Source: Acidobacteriota bacterium (GTDB lineage: Bacteria; Acidobacteriota; Terriglobia; Terriglobales; Acidobacteriaceae). From it: a stretch of 64,000 nt of DNA. The position numbers and the translations under genes are program-made. Positions within the stretch are counted from its first letter, which is position 1; every line of letters begins with the position of its first letter. Of the stretch, positions 43,753 through 53,136 are shown piece by piece. The DNA lies in contig JAJXZL010000045.1 of NCBI GenBank assembly GCA_021780075.1, positions 62,001-126,000 of the forward strand. The letters are read 5' to 3'. The notes under the pieces were generated by a model. It was given only the letters and a program-made list of their open reading frames with translations. It was not told the DNA's origin and ran no database searches.

Positions 43753-45056
43753 GCGTTGGGCTCCTGGAAGAGACCCTCTGCCGCTCCTGCTACCTGTTTC
43801 CCCATGAGCCCTTTATTCACGGCAGCCATCAGCTGGGTATGAACGCGTTGCGAACTGGCCTCAAGCGTGAACTTCTCCAGTACGCATCGCCGCGCGTTCG
43901 CCGCAATCTTTGCCGCCTGATCTGGGTGTGCAAGAACATACTCAATACATTGCGCGAGCATATCCGGCCTTCGCGATTCAATCAGCCAGCCGGTCTGTCC
44001 CTCGACCACCAGTTCCGTAATGCCGCTTACATTTGTTGTCACAACCGGAATGCCGGCCGCCATTGCTTCAAACAGCACGTTGGGAATCCCGTCGCGATCT
44101 CCGCTATCGGTAACTAGACAGGGCAGCGCAAAGACAGAGGCTTGAGCATATTGGGCAATCACTTCAGGCTGAGCGAGCTGCCCAGGCATCTGGATGAAAG
44201 GTTCAAGCCGTAGGGCGCCACGTAGTTCTTTCAGCTTATTTTCGAGGGGTCCGTAACCGACAAGCACGCACCGGAAATGAACGTTCTTGTCGCGCAGAAT
44301 GGCACAAGCCCGGATCAGATCTTCGAGGCCTTTCTTTTCGCAGAATCGACCGACACTCAGCACCAAGGGAGCGACTTCATCAGCGGTATGTGGAATATCC
44401 CTGGCAACTGTTGCAAATCGCGCAGTGTCGATGCCGTGATACGCAAGGTGAATAGACGCTTCGCTGCCGGCGAGTGAGCGCATATGCCGCTGATTGAAGC
44501 CCGTACAAGTCAGCACCGACGTCGCTGCCCCGATGCGTCGGACAAGATCTCTCTCGTTACTGGTATAGATATCCTTGGCATGAGCCGTAAAGCTGAAAGG
44601 GATGTTCGTCAGCCAGTGCGCAATTTCTGCAACTGCAGTCGGAGTATTTGCAAAATGCGCATGCAGATGCGTAATGCCGCCCTTCTCAAGCGAATCGGCC
44701 AGATAGCCCGCCTGCAGGAACTCCTTGATTCGCGTTTCAGCAGTTCTCCCGAAATATCGTCCAAGCGCCGCGAAGTAACGCGCGGGGCGCGTCAACACCA
44801 TTCGCGCGTGGGCCCTTAGAATCCTGAGCGGTTCCAGCCGAGACACTGTTGACAACAAGGCCGGTATGTATGTGACCGGCGCCTTGACTTGACCGACACC
44901 CGGATGAACCGGCTCATCCGCCGGTCGCTTGAGAGAGTAGATATGCAGGTTCCAACCCAGTTGTTCAAGACCAAGAATTTCATTCAGGATGAAGGTCTCG
45001 GAGAGACGTGGATAGGTCTTCACCAGGAATCCAATACGGATGGGGGAAGTTGTCAT
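43749..45056 (-). CDS. Glycosyltransferase family 4 (colanic-acid WcaL-like)
   Basis: This 435-residue GT-B enzyme begins with IGFLVKTYPRLSETFI, typical of WcaL/AmsK-like proteins. It has THLHAHFANTPTAVA and the donor-binding C-terminal half with LSVGRFCEKKGLEDLI. The GT4 Glu motif is DSGDRDGIPNVLFEAMAAGIPVV. It transfers a hexose-type sugar from a nucleotide donor, with retention, to a growing acceptor. GAGGAA lies about ten bases before ATG 45056. It is third in the operon, 38 bases after a COG4671 transferase and overlapping the exporter. Confidence 0.92.
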   Translation of the reverse strand: MTTSPIRIGFLVKTYPRLSETFILNEILGLEQLGWNLHIYSLKRPADEPVHPGVGQVKAPVTYIPALLSTVSRLEPLRILRAHARMVLTRPARYFAALGRYFGRTAETRIKEFLQAGYLADSLEKGGITHLHAHFANTPTAVAEIAHWLTNIPFSFTAHAKDIYTSNERDLVRRIGAATSVLTCTGFNQRHMRSLAGSEASIHLAYHGIDTARFATVARDIPHTADEVAPLVLSVGRFCEKKGLEDLIRACAILRDKNVHFRCVLVGYGPLENKLKELRGALRLEPFIQMPGQLAQPEVIAQYAQASVFALPCLVTDSGDRDGIPNVLFEAMAAGIPVVTTNVSGITELVVEGQTGWLIESRRPDMLAQCIEYVLAHPDQAAKIAANARRCVLEKFTLEASSQRVHTQLMAAVNKGLMGKQVAGAAEGLFQEPNA

Positions 45057-45094
45057 CTGGGCAATTCCTCGAGGCTTGTTGTTTTATTGGCTGA

Positions 45095-46360
45095 TCAGCA
45101 GGCTGCTGCGTCGGAGAGTTCATCTTCGCTACCGTGTATGAGATGCTCCACGCTGAACGGATGCGGAGCAGGACGGGCGCGGCGGATTCTGTGGCGGTCT
45201 AGGATAGTGGAAATGCGCGGCAATGCTCCCATGTCGAGTTCCCAATTGCTGCCCGCGTTCTCATGCCGCAGCCCAAGCTGCATGAGAATTGCATCGCTGA
45301 GAACATCCGCCTGTAAACCAGTTGGTGAGAGCGTAATGAAGGGCCCATAGCTCGCCATCCGCTCCATCCGGATTGCCTGCTCCATCACAGGCTGAACGCG
45401 CGGCACCACCACTGCGCGTTTATTTAAACTGGCGAGCTCACAAATAGTGTTATAGCCGCCCATGGAGACCACAACGTCGGCAGCATGCATATGGCTAAGC
45501 ATGTCGGGAAGAAACTCAACCACAGAAATGCCCTGAGAGTGCTCGGCAAGGTCAGTCAGCCTGCTTCTTTCAGCAATCGCTAATTCCGGACCGGTGACCA
45601 CGACTGTGCGGATGGATTGATCCGAACCGAATCTCTGCGCGGCCTCTATGCTTCGTAACAGAACGTTGAAGCCGTCTTCTCCACCGCCTGCCGTAACAAG
45701 CACGAGTGCCGCATCGTCGCCAACGCCAAGGGCTGCGCGTAGCTTCTTTCTATCTTGTAAAGAATCCTCCCGCAGCACATATCCGCAATACGTAACCTTG
45801 CGGCTGAGAGCGGGGGGGATTCTGTATTCAGCACAGACATCAAATATATGGGGTGATCCAAGAACAAGAATGTTGTCGTAGTACCAGTGAAGGATGTTGT
45901 TATAGCCGCGCTTGGTCCACTCATCGATGGTTGGTTCAGGTGAATCCAGAATGTCGCGAAGCACAAGGCTCACAGACGTATCCGGCAGCGCGCAGCGAAC
46001 ATGCCGTAGCGCCGGTTCAAGTTCGCCGGCCAGTCCATCCGGCTTCTTGTCAACAAGGAGGACGTCGGGCTTGAACGATATGACGGTTGAAAGAAGTAAT
46101 TCCCGGCGAAGACAGATAATCTCGTCCGTATTCATTGGAAGAAACCGGACACCAAGCTCACCGCTCTCGAATCGCTTGAGGCATGGCAGCTTGATGTAAT
46201 CGATCCCGGAAGCCACCCGGAAACTCTGTAGCATGGGCGAGCCCGACACAATCAATATGGACAGGTCCTCGACGGTCTTGTGCAGGTGATTGCAAATCGC
46301 AAGCATCCGGCGGATATTGCCGAGTCCGAATGTATCGTGTGAATAGACCATCAAGCGCAT
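45095..46360 (-). CDS. COG4671-type glycosyltransferase (second of a pair)
   Basis: This 421-residue GT-B protein of the predicted glycosyltransferase group COG4671 is related to MurG-like and GT28 folds. The N-terminal YSHDTFGLGNIRRMLAICNHL corresponds to the acceptor-domain Gly-rich loop. DVLLVDKKPDGLAGELEPAL follows, the interdomain stretch reads LVTAGGGEDGFNVL, and the donor site has VVSMGGYNTICELASLNKRAVV. It overlaps its upstream paralogue by ten bases. Substrates are unknown for most members. Confidence 0.85.
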   Translation of the reverse strand: MRLMVYSHDTFGLGNIRRMLAICNHLHKTVEDLSILIVSGSPMLQSFRVASGIDYIKLPCLKRFESGELGVRFLPMNTDEIICLRRELLLSTVISFKPDVLLVDKKPDGLAGELEPALRHVRCALPDTSVSLVLRDILDSPEPTIDEWTKRGYNNILHWYYDNILVLGSPHIFDVCAEYRIPPALSRKVTYCGYVLREDSLQDRKKLRAALGVGDDAALVLVTAGGGEDGFNVLLRSIEAAQRFGSDQSIRTVVVTGPELAIAERSRLTDLAEHSQGISVVEFLPDMLSHMHAADVVVSMGGYNTICELASLNKRAVVVPRVQPVMEQAIRMERMASYGPFITLSPTGLQADVLSDAILMQLGLRHENAGSNWELDMGALPRISTILDRHRIRRARPAPHPFSVEHLIHGSEDELSDAAAC

Positions 46361-47655
46361 GGGGAGTGCCTCTCGAGTTCGGTTGTCGCTGCGGTACCGG
46401 ATACAGCACGGACGCTCGGCTCCAGCGCAGCACAGGACATGCTGCGCAGGAGAGGATCGCGCATCGTATGCTTCGTCAAAAGTTTCGAGCTATTTCTCGC
46501 GCCGTCCAACTGAACGTGAACGCTCCTCAACGGAAACGCCAGAGCCTCACGTATCAACTCAGCAAGGTTGCCATTCATCAGATCCTCGGCGTGAATTTCG
46601 CGCAGCAATCCCTGCGCAGCCAAGCTTTCGATGCGCGTCTTCTGTTCGTTATCGCCGTTGGGCTCGGCAGCAAACACCAGCGCTTGGGCGCGGGCACTTA
46701 ATAACTCCATCACTGTGTTGTAGCCACCCAGGCTGATACTGAGGGCCGCTTGACCGAGAAGTCTGCGCAGAAACGGCAAATCATGAACGAGGAAAACATT
46801 CGCGTGTCCATCCGCCAATTCCTGATATGTCTGGAATGTCTCGTGTTGCACCAATGGTCCGGCACATATCAGAAACTTGTGCCTCAAAGACCTTGCCAGG
46901 CTCGGAGCGGCCCGCAGCACCGCCATAATCAACTGCTTAGCTGCGTGAAGCCGCCCGCTTCCACAACTCACAACGATCAGGAGTTCGTCCGTAGATTCAC
47001 ACGGAATGAGATGGCTGTTCGCATCCTCTGCCGCGGCAGATTCGTCTACGGGAGATGATGCGATGATGTAGCCAGTGTGTATCACTGGGGGCTGAATCGC
47101 CGTCGCCATGGAAAACGTCGCCCGGAGCGGCTGAACCGATTCGTCCGAATGAACAAGGACGAGATCGTAAAATACATTTACGACCTCTAATACACGCTTC
47201 TCCTGAGTCTCAGGGTCTTTCTTGGCTACCAGAATGTCGCGAACGCTTGCCACGATCAACGGCTTCTGTTCGGCCCTTCTTGCATGCTCCAACAGCGGAA
47301 TCAGTTCAAAGGCAAACTGTTTGCGCCCAAAAGGAAACATCTCAGTGACGAGCACGTCTGGCCGGAAGGACTCGAGCAGTAGAAGCAGGTGTGCCACACG
47401 CTGCTCCTTAACATATTCCAGAGAGAGCCCCTCAGCACATGCCGACAAGGTTTTGTACTCAGGATCTGATTGAATCGGTTCAAGCTGCTCAACCCTGACT
47501 AACGGAGCGAAGACAAAGTTATCGGGCACTTTTCCGCCGCAGACGAGAAGTATCTCCCACCCGTCAGCACTCATTGAGCGCGCCAGCTCGGCCGTTCTCA
47601 CCAGATGGCCAATGCCGGCCAGATGCTGACAATACAACATTGCCCGCGTCGACAT
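46351..47655 (-). CDS. COG4671-type glycosyltransferase (first of a pair)
   Basis: This 434-residue GT-B protein is a paralogue of its downstream neighbour. It has YCQHLAGIGHLVRTAELARSM at the N-terminus, DVLVTEMFPFGRKQFAFEL, a central VVSCGSGRLHAAKQLI and the donor-site SISLGGYNTVMELLSARAQAL. ATG 47655 is chosen because AGGAGAGGG is directly upstream; the open frame before it is AT-rich promoter sequence. It is the first gene of the seven-gene minus-strand operon and is divergent from the peptide importer operon across 128 bases. Confidence 0.87.
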   Translation of the reverse strand: MSTRAMLYCQHLAGIGHLVRTAELARSMSADGWEILLVCGGKVPDNFVFAPLVRVEQLEPIQSDPEYKTLSACAEGLSLEYVKEQRVAHLLLLLESFRPDVLVTEMFPFGRKQFAFELIPLLEHARRAEQKPLIVASVRDILVAKKDPETQEKRVLEVVNVFYDLVLVHSDESVQPLRATFSMATAIQPPVIHTGYIIASSPVDESAAAEDANSHLIPCESTDELLIVVSCGSGRLHAAKQLIMAVLRAAPSLARSLRHKFLICAGPLVQHETFQTYQELADGHANVFLVHDLPFLRRLLGQAALSISLGGYNTVMELLSARAQALVFAAEPNGDNEQKTRIESLAAQGLLREIHAEDLMNGNLAELIREALAFPLRSVHVQLDGARNSSKLLTKHTMRDPLLRSMSCAALEPSVRAVSGTAATTELERHSPCA

Positions 47656-47713
47656 ACCCTCTCCTCGCTGACTAATAGGGAGTCGAAGCGCAGAAAAGAT
47701 ATAGATGTTAACA

Positions 47714-47725
47714 AATATTAATATT
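47714..47725. promoter_or_regulatory. AT-rich palindrome in the divergent promoter region
   Basis: AATATTAATATT is a perfect 12-base palindrome in the middle of the 128-base gap between the glycan operon and the peptide-importer/CHAT operon. It is the only AT-rich island there, so both promoters probably lie around it. Whether it binds a regulator is unknown. Confidence 0.35.
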
Positions 47726-47783
47726 GGCTGCGTGTGGGTATCCGTGTTCACGCGAAGCTACGAGCGCTGATAGAATCTGCGCA

Positions 47784-49361
47784 ATGAAGCCGGTCCTATC
47801 CATTCAGGAGTTGTCGCTTGACTACCGGTTGTCAAAGGGCAAGCAGGTACGCGTGCTGCGCGGAACGAGCCTGGCGATAGGGCAGGGCGAGGCGGTTGGC
47901 CTGCTCGGACCAAGCGGGAGTGGCAAGACATCTATCCTCCGCTTCATTCTTGGGATGCCATCGCCTGGGGCAGAAACGCGCTGCGCTGCGCTCCAATTTG
48001 AGGGCAGAGACCTGCTGAGAATGACTGCCCGAGAGCGTCATACCCTTCGGCGCAATCGGATGGGCGTCATCTTTCAGGATCCGTTGAGCCGGTTTAGCCC
48101 CTTCCGTCGGATCAGCAGGCAAGTGCAGGATGTATTCCCACGCAGATATAGCCGCATCGACACATTGCGTTGCTTGAGTGACGTGGGCCTTGCGGACCCG
48201 GAGCGAATTGCGTCTTCTTACTCACATCAATTGAGCGGCGGCGAATGCCAGCGCATTGCGATTGCCCAGGCTCTGGTTTCGGAACCGTCGCTGTTGCTCG
48301 CTGATGAGCCATCGTCTGCACTGGATACGGTCGCCCAACGACATATATTGGATCTCCTGATCAAAGTAAGGGCTCAGCATGGTATGGCCATGCTGGTCAT
48401 AAGTCATGATCCGGCAACGTTACTGGCACTCGTTGACCGAATTCTCGTCATGAGGGATGGCATCCTCTATGACTATGATCCTCCGCGCTCCACGCTGCGG
48501 GGATCGCAGCGCTCAATCCGGAGCAAAGAGATTGAAACCGAGGTGCCGCTGCTGGAGGTCAGAAATCTGCGCCTCCAGCATGGTTCCTCTCGTAGATGGA
48601 GAAGCTGGCTGGAAAGTCACCAGCCTCATCCTGCGTTGCAGGGCGTCAATCTCGCAGTTCGTCCGGGTGAGTGCGTTGCCGTGGTAGGAGGCTCTGGCTC
48701 GGGAAAATCTACCCTCGCCAGATGCATCGCTGGAATCGATGCGCCCCAGGCTGGGGTAATCTACTTCGCAGGCAGCCCGCTTCTGCATACTCGTCCGCTT
48801 TTGCTTCGCGCGCATTTGCAACTCATCCTGCAGGATACAGTGGGCTCTCTGAATCCGCGACTTACGGTTGCGCAGATTCTCGAGGAACCTTTGCGCATTC
48901 ATCAGCGGCGCCCAACCATGAGCCACATCCAAAGCTCTGTCCAAAAAGACACGAAGGACCGCATCAACAGGGCACTTGCTGCGGTCTCGCTCCCCGTGGA
49001 ATATTCGGAGCGATGCCCACCGCAGTTGAGCGGAGGCGAGCGTCAAAGGGTTGCTATTGCCCGCGCTCTTGTACTGCATCCTTCTCTTTTGCTGCTCGAT
49101 GAAGCACTCACCGGGCTCGATCACGAGCTACAGCAGTCAGTCCTTGAGCTTCTCGGAGCTCTTCGCGCCCAGATGGGACTTACCTGTATCCATTTTTCTC
49201 ACGATCTCAGCCAGATGCTCCTTGTCGCAGATCGAATTGCGGTGATGGATGAAGGCCGTATTGTCGAATCTCATCCAGCTGCGGAGTTTTCACGAGCAGC
49301 GCGTCATCCGGCATCCTTACGGCTTCTGGATGCAATGCTTGCAAAGCCAGAGGAGCGGTAA
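47784..49361 (+). CDS. Oligopeptide ABC importer ATPase, two fused nucleotide-binding domains (YejF/DppDF-like)
   Basis: This 525-residue protein contains two complete ABC ATPase domains in tandem. The first has Walker A GLLGPSGSGKTSILR, signature SHQLSGGECQRIAIAQA and Walker B LLLADEPSSALD. The second, from about residue 265, has GGSGSGKSTLARC, PPQLSGGERQRVAIARA and LLLLDEALTGLD. The fused layout is that of YejF (microcin C/peptide importer) and related Dpp/Opp systems. It would power uptake through the two permeases encoded next. Its TAA overlaps the first permease ATG (TAATG). The ribosome binding site before ATG 47784 is weak. Confidence 0.93.
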   Translation: MKPVLSIQELSLDYRLSKGKQVRVLRGTSLAIGQGEAVGLLGPSGSGKTSILRFILGMPSPGAETRCAALQFEGRDLLRMTARERHTLRRNRMGVIFQDPLSRFSPFRRISRQVQDVFPRRYSRIDTLRCLSDVGLADPERIASSYSHQLSGGECQRIAIAQALVSEPSLLLADEPSSALDTVAQRHILDLLIKVRAQHGMAMLVISHDPATLLALVDRILVMRDGILYDYDPPRSTLRGSQRSIRSKEIETEVPLLEVRNLRLQHGSSRRWRSWLESHQPHPALQGVNLAVRPGECVAVVGGSGSGKSTLARCIAGIDAPQAGVIYFAGSPLLHTRPLLLRAHLQLILQDTVGSLNPRLTVAQILEEPLRIHQRRPTMSHIQSSVQKDTKDRINRALAAVSLPVEYSERCPPQLSGGERQRVAIARALVLHPSLLLLDEALTGLDHELQQSVLELLGALRAQMGLTCIHFSHDLSQMLLVADRIAVMDEGRIVESHPAAEFSRAARHPASLRLLDAMLAKPEER

Positions 49362-50308
49362 TGAGGGTTTTGGCACGCCGCGTCCTGCACTCCTTGATTT
49401 CGCTACTGGCCGTGTCCATGCTCTGTTTCGCACTGCTTAGCGCGGCGCCAGGGGATTATTTCTCTGAATTGCGACTTGAGCCTGGCATCTCCCAGCAGAC
49501 GCTCCGGGCGATGGAGAGACAGACCGACCCTCGACGATCACTGGCCGAGCGTTATGTTTTCTGGTGCGAGTCCGCACTCCGTGGCGATTTCGGCAACTCG
49601 CTAAGCTACCATCTGCCTGTTGCTTCTTTGCTGAGCGAACGCATCGCAAATACATTGATGCTGAGCGCAGCCGGCCTGTTCGGCGCTTGGGTTCTCGGCC
49701 TTGCCCTTGGCATGAGCGAAGGGTGGTTTGCATCGCTCGTTCGCGTGTTCACTTCACTGCTCTGGTCGATTCCTGAACCCGTCCTGGCTCTCGTGCTACT
49801 ACTCGCCGCTCTCAAACTGCATACTCTGGCACCTTTAACGGTGCCAACAAGTGAGGCGGGCTGGTCCTTGGCGCATTTTCAATCCCTGGCTGGTCAGCTT
49901 GTTCTGCCCTCTCTGGCAATGGCTATTGGCTACCTGCCGGTCGTCATTCACCATGTGCAGAGAGGCTTGGTAGCTGCTCGAGAAGCCCCCGCTGTTGAGG
50001 CGGCACGCGCGCATGGCCTCCCCTATCGCCGCATTTTGCTGCACTATATCCTTCCGGAGGCGGCAAATCCACTTATTTCCCTTTTCGGACTCGGCGTTGG
50101 TTCCTTGCTCAGCGCATCCCTTTTCGTGGAGGTACTCTTCGGCTGGCCCGGCTTGGGGCAGTTGCTGCTTAACGCGATTCTTGTGCGAGATACAAACATT
50201 GTTGTGGCCGGAGTGCTTTGCTCAGCTGTAATGCTGATTGCAGGTAATCTTCTGGCAGACATCCTGCTTTGGCTGCACGACCCACGCATTCGCGAGGTGG
50301 CACAATGA
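49361..50308 (+). CDS. Oligopeptide ABC transporter permease (DppB/YejB-like)
   Basis: This 315-residue inner-membrane protein has about six transmembrane helices, starting with LLAVSMLCFALLSAAPGDYF. The binding-protein-dependent permease (EAA) loop is HGLPYRRILLHYILPEAANPLI. The final segment ends LLADILLWLHDPRIRE, typical of the DppB group. Start and stop overlap the neighbouring genes (TAATG and ATGA), so all importer subunits are translated together. It forms the pore with the next permease. Confidence 0.92.
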   Translation: MRVLARRVLHSLISLLAVSMLCFALLSAAPGDYFSELRLEPGISQQTLRAMERQTDPRRSLAERYVFWCESALRGDFGNSLSYHLPVASLLSERIANTLMLSAAGLFGAWVLGLALGMSEGWFASLVRVFTSLLWSIPEPVLALVLLLAALKLHTLAPLTVPTSEAGWSLAHFQSLAGQLVLPSLAMAIGYLPVVIHHVQRGLVAAREAPAVEAARAHGLPYRRILLHYILPEAANPLISLFGLGVGSLLSASLFVEVLFGWPGLGQLLLNAILVRDTNIVVAGVLCSAVMLIAGNLLADILLWLHDPRIREVAQ

Positions 50309-51354
50309 ATCTTTCACGCGTAGCGGGCGGTCTGCTTATTGTATGTGCCGTGTTCTTGATGTTTGCAAATTTCTTCGCGACAGCAAATCCGGGAGCAATC
50401 GACGAGAATCTTCCTTATCTTCCTCCTGAAGGAATCCATTTCAAATCTCCTACTGGACAGCTTCATCTGCGCCCCTTCATCTTGCGCTATCGCCCCGTGA
50501 ACGGCCAGTTCGCCAAATATGCAGAGGCGGATGAAAAGATCGTTCCTCTCTATTTCTTTGTTCGCACCAACACTCAGTCCGAACCCGGAGGCCGTCCTGC
50601 ATGGGTTCTGCGCTTATGCGGTATCAATGGCGAGTATCCGGGCGATTCGCCTCATTTCCTGGGCACAGATGAATTCGGCAGGGATGTCTGGTCGCGCTTG
50701 CTGTACGGCGGGCGAACAACAGTGGCCATCGGCTTCGTGGCTGCGCTCATCGCCTCACTTCTTGCTGTCATCTTCGGCCTGGTCGCCGGGCTGCTGCGCG
50801 GTTGGGTAGATACGCTCATCATGCGTCTTGTAGAGACAATGATTTCCGTACCGTGGTTCTACTTACTGCTGGCTGTGCGCGCCATGCTTCCGCTGAGGGC
50901 TGGGCCGTGGGCTACGCTGGCGACAAGCACACTGCTGCTTGCTCTGATTGGCTGGGCCCGTCCAGCCAGAATTTTGCGTGGCGCGGCAATTGAGGCGCGA
51001 CAACATGCCTACGTGACCATGGCTCAGGCAAGTGGAGCATCACTGTGGCACCTGGTGCAATGGCATATCCTGCCCGATCTGGCTCCACAGGCAATTACAC
51101 AATTTACCGTTCTGCTGCCCCAGTTCATCGCAAGCGAGATCGCTTTATCCTACTTTGGGCTGGGAGTGGAGGAGCCGCTCGTCAGCTGGGGCGGGATGCT
51201 TGCCGCAGCGCAGCATCTGTCATCGATTGTGGAATATCCATGGCTCATGTCGCCACTCTGGGCTATGATTCCCCTTTTCTTCGCCGTACATGTACTGGCT
51301 GACCGGTATGGCTGCAAGCCGACACCTACAATGCCCTCTTTCTCATTTGAGTAG
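50305..51354 (+). CDS. Oligopeptide ABC transporter permease (DppC/YejE-like) with enlarged periplasmic segment
   Basis: This 349-residue permease has one N-terminal helix (GGLLIVCAVFLMFANFF). A periplasmic segment of roughly 100 residues follows, and then HFLGTDEFGRDVWSRLLYGGRTT, the conserved entry to the five-helix DppC core. The EAA loop is QASGASLWHLVQWHILPDLAPQ. The long segment between the first helix and the GTDEFGRD motif resembles YejE, the permease of the microcin C importer, more than DppC. It starts inside the stop of the previous gene and is followed after 30 bases by the binding protein. Confidence 0.9.
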   Translation: MNLSRVAGGLLIVCAVFLMFANFFATANPGAIDENLPYLPPEGIHFKSPTGQLHLRPFILRYRPVNGQFAKYAEADEKIVPLYFFVRTNTQSEPGGRPAWVLRLCGINGEYPGDSPHFLGTDEFGRDVWSRLLYGGRTTVAIGFVAALIASLLAVIFGLVAGLLRGWVDTLIMRLVETMISVPWFYLLLAVRAMLPLRAGPWATLATSTLLLALIGWARPARILRGAAIEARQHAYVTMAQASGASLWHLVQWHILPDLAPQAITQFTVLLPQFIASEIALSYFGLGVEEPLVSWGGMLAAAQHLSSIVEYPWLMSPLWAMIPLFFAVHVLADRYGCKPTPTMPSFSFE

Positions 51355-51384
51355 CAGCGTATTCTTGGAAGAATAGGTGTAATT

Positions 51385-53136
51385 GTGATTGATCGGACTG
51401 GCCATCGCCTATTCAGGCATGCTTCCGTCGCGGCATTTTGTCTGGCGCTTTTCGCAGCTTTTGCTGCGGGCAATCCGGCTCAGGGGCAGGCGCTTCGACT
51501 GGCATCCGTATCCGGCTCAGCGGGCGGAAGGCTCAACGCATCGCTCCGGGCAGAACCGAAAACGCTCAATCCTATATATGCGATGGATATTTCTTCTCGT
51601 GCCGTGACCTCCATCACGCATGCGGATCTGCTTCACATCAATCGCAAGACGGATGAAGTTGAACCATCCCTGGCAAAATCCTGGCAAGTCAGTCATGGTG
51701 GTCAAACCTACACACTACATCTGCGCCAGGGCGTGCGCTTCTCTGACGGCTCTCCGTTCACAGCCGATGATGTTCTGTTCTCCTTTCAGGTCTATCTTGA
51801 CCCTGAACTCAATGCGCCACAGCGAGACCTCCTCATCATCGATGGCAGTCCGATGCGGGTTGTCAAAATGGATGCGTATACTGTCCGCTGTGATCTGCCC
51901 AAACCTTATGCAGCAGCCACCAGGTTGTTTGATGGCCTGGCGATGCTTCCTCGCCATCTACTTGAGCCTCTCGTAAGAACCAAAGCTCTGAAGGATGCCT
52001 GGACGATCGGAACGTCACCCTCCCAGTTGGCCGGCCTTGGCCCTTTCCGATTGAAGACCTACCGTCCTGGCCAGACTCTCATTTTTGAGCGAAATCCTTA
52101 CTATTGGAAGCAGGATTCTGCGGGCCGATCCCTCCCTTATTTGGATGAGGTTGATTTCGCAGTTCTGCCGAATCAGGATGCCGAATCCATCCGTTTCGCG
52201 GCTGGCCAGCTTGATTTCCTGGCAGGGCTCAGTGCTGATTCGTATGCTTCTCTTGAAAAGCTCTCCTCTGCCCAGAGCATCCAGATGATAGACGGCGGGC
52301 CGGGGCTCGCGTTTGATTTGCTTCTATTCAATCTCAATACGGACGTGGCTGCGCAGCCGCAGGCAGCAGCTCGCGCTCAAAAGTGGTTTGCGCAAGAGGC
52401 GTTTCGACAGGCCATTTCGTTGGCGATCAATCGGGAACAGCTTGTACGGCTCGTCTTTGAGAACCATGCCGTACCACTGGTCTCGCCGGTTACGCCCGCC
52501 AGCCGCAGCTGGGCGGATCCGAAGCTCCAGCCGGAGAAGCAAGACCTGCCCCGCTCACGCGCCGTGCTCACCGCGGGAGGCTTTCGCTGGCAAGATGGAT
52601 CACTTTTCGACAGCGAAGGAAATCGCGTCCAGTTCACCATCATCGCCTCTGCCAGCAACCGTCAGCAGGGCGAGATTGCCACACTTCTGCAGCACAATTT
52701 CAGTGCGCTGGGCATTGATTCCCGGATAGTCTCGCTGGAATTTCGCAGCTACCTGCAAAGAATTACGCAGAGCCACGATTTCGATGTTGCCGTAATGGCG
52801 CTCAGTGCAGGCGATTCTGACCCAAATGGAAATATGGGTCTGTGGTTGACAGACGGTGCTCTGCACTTATGGAATCTTGGTGAGAAGCAACCAGCCTCTG
52901 CATGGGAAAGCGAGATTGATAGCCTGATGCGCCGTCAGTTGTATGTGACTGACAGGAAAGAAAGACAGTCGTTATATTATCGCGTGCAAGAGATTTATGC
53001 TCAAAAACTTCCGTTTCTATCCCTCGCAGCGCCAAACATGCTCGGCGCGGTGCGCGGAGGGCTGCTGGGGGTAACCCCCAGCGCCCTTGATCCTGGGATG
53101 TTGGACAACATAGCATCCTTCTACTGGAAGAAATAA
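51385..53136 (+). CDS. Family 5 periplasmic peptide-binding protein of the ABC importer
   Basis: This 583-residue secreted protein (signal AAFCLALFAAFAAGNPAQGQA) belongs to the SBP_bac_5 family. It has AEPKTLNPIYAMD, LAKSWQVSHGGQTYTLHLRQ, the family signature VRFSDGSPFTADDVLFSFQ and AFRQAISLAINREQLV. It would capture peptides in the periplasm and deliver them to the two permeases. The GTG start at 51385 is preceded by AGGTG. Its TAA shares an A with the ATG of the ECF sigma factor (TAATG), which binds the importer to the sigma/protease module at the level of translation. Confidence 0.92.
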   Translation: MIDRTGHRLFRHASVAAFCLALFAAFAAGNPAQGQALRLASVSGSAGGRLNASLRAEPKTLNPIYAMDISSRAVTSITHADLLHINRKTDEVEPSLAKSWQVSHGGQTYTLHLRQGVRFSDGSPFTADDVLFSFQVYLDPELNAPQRDLLIIDGSPMRVVKMDAYTVRCDLPKPYAAATRLFDGLAMLPRHLLEPLVRTKALKDAWTIGTSPSQLAGLGPFRLKTYRPGQTLIFERNPYYWKQDSAGRSLPYLDEVDFAVLPNQDAESIRFAAGQLDFLAGLSADSYASLEKLSSAQSIQMIDGGPGLAFDLLLFNLNTDVAAQPQAAARAQKWFAQEAFRQAISLAINREQLVRLVFENHAVPLVSPVTPASRSWADPKLQPEKQDLPRSRAVLTAGGFRWQDGSLFDSEGNRVQFTIIASASNRQQGEIATLLQHNFSALGIDSRIVSLEFRSYLQRITQSHDFDVAVMALSAGDSDPNGNMGLWLTDGALHLWNLGEKQPASAWESEIDSLMRRQLYVTDRKERQSLYYRVQEIYAQKLPFLSLAAPNMLGAVRGGLLGVTPSALDPGMLDNIASFYWKK

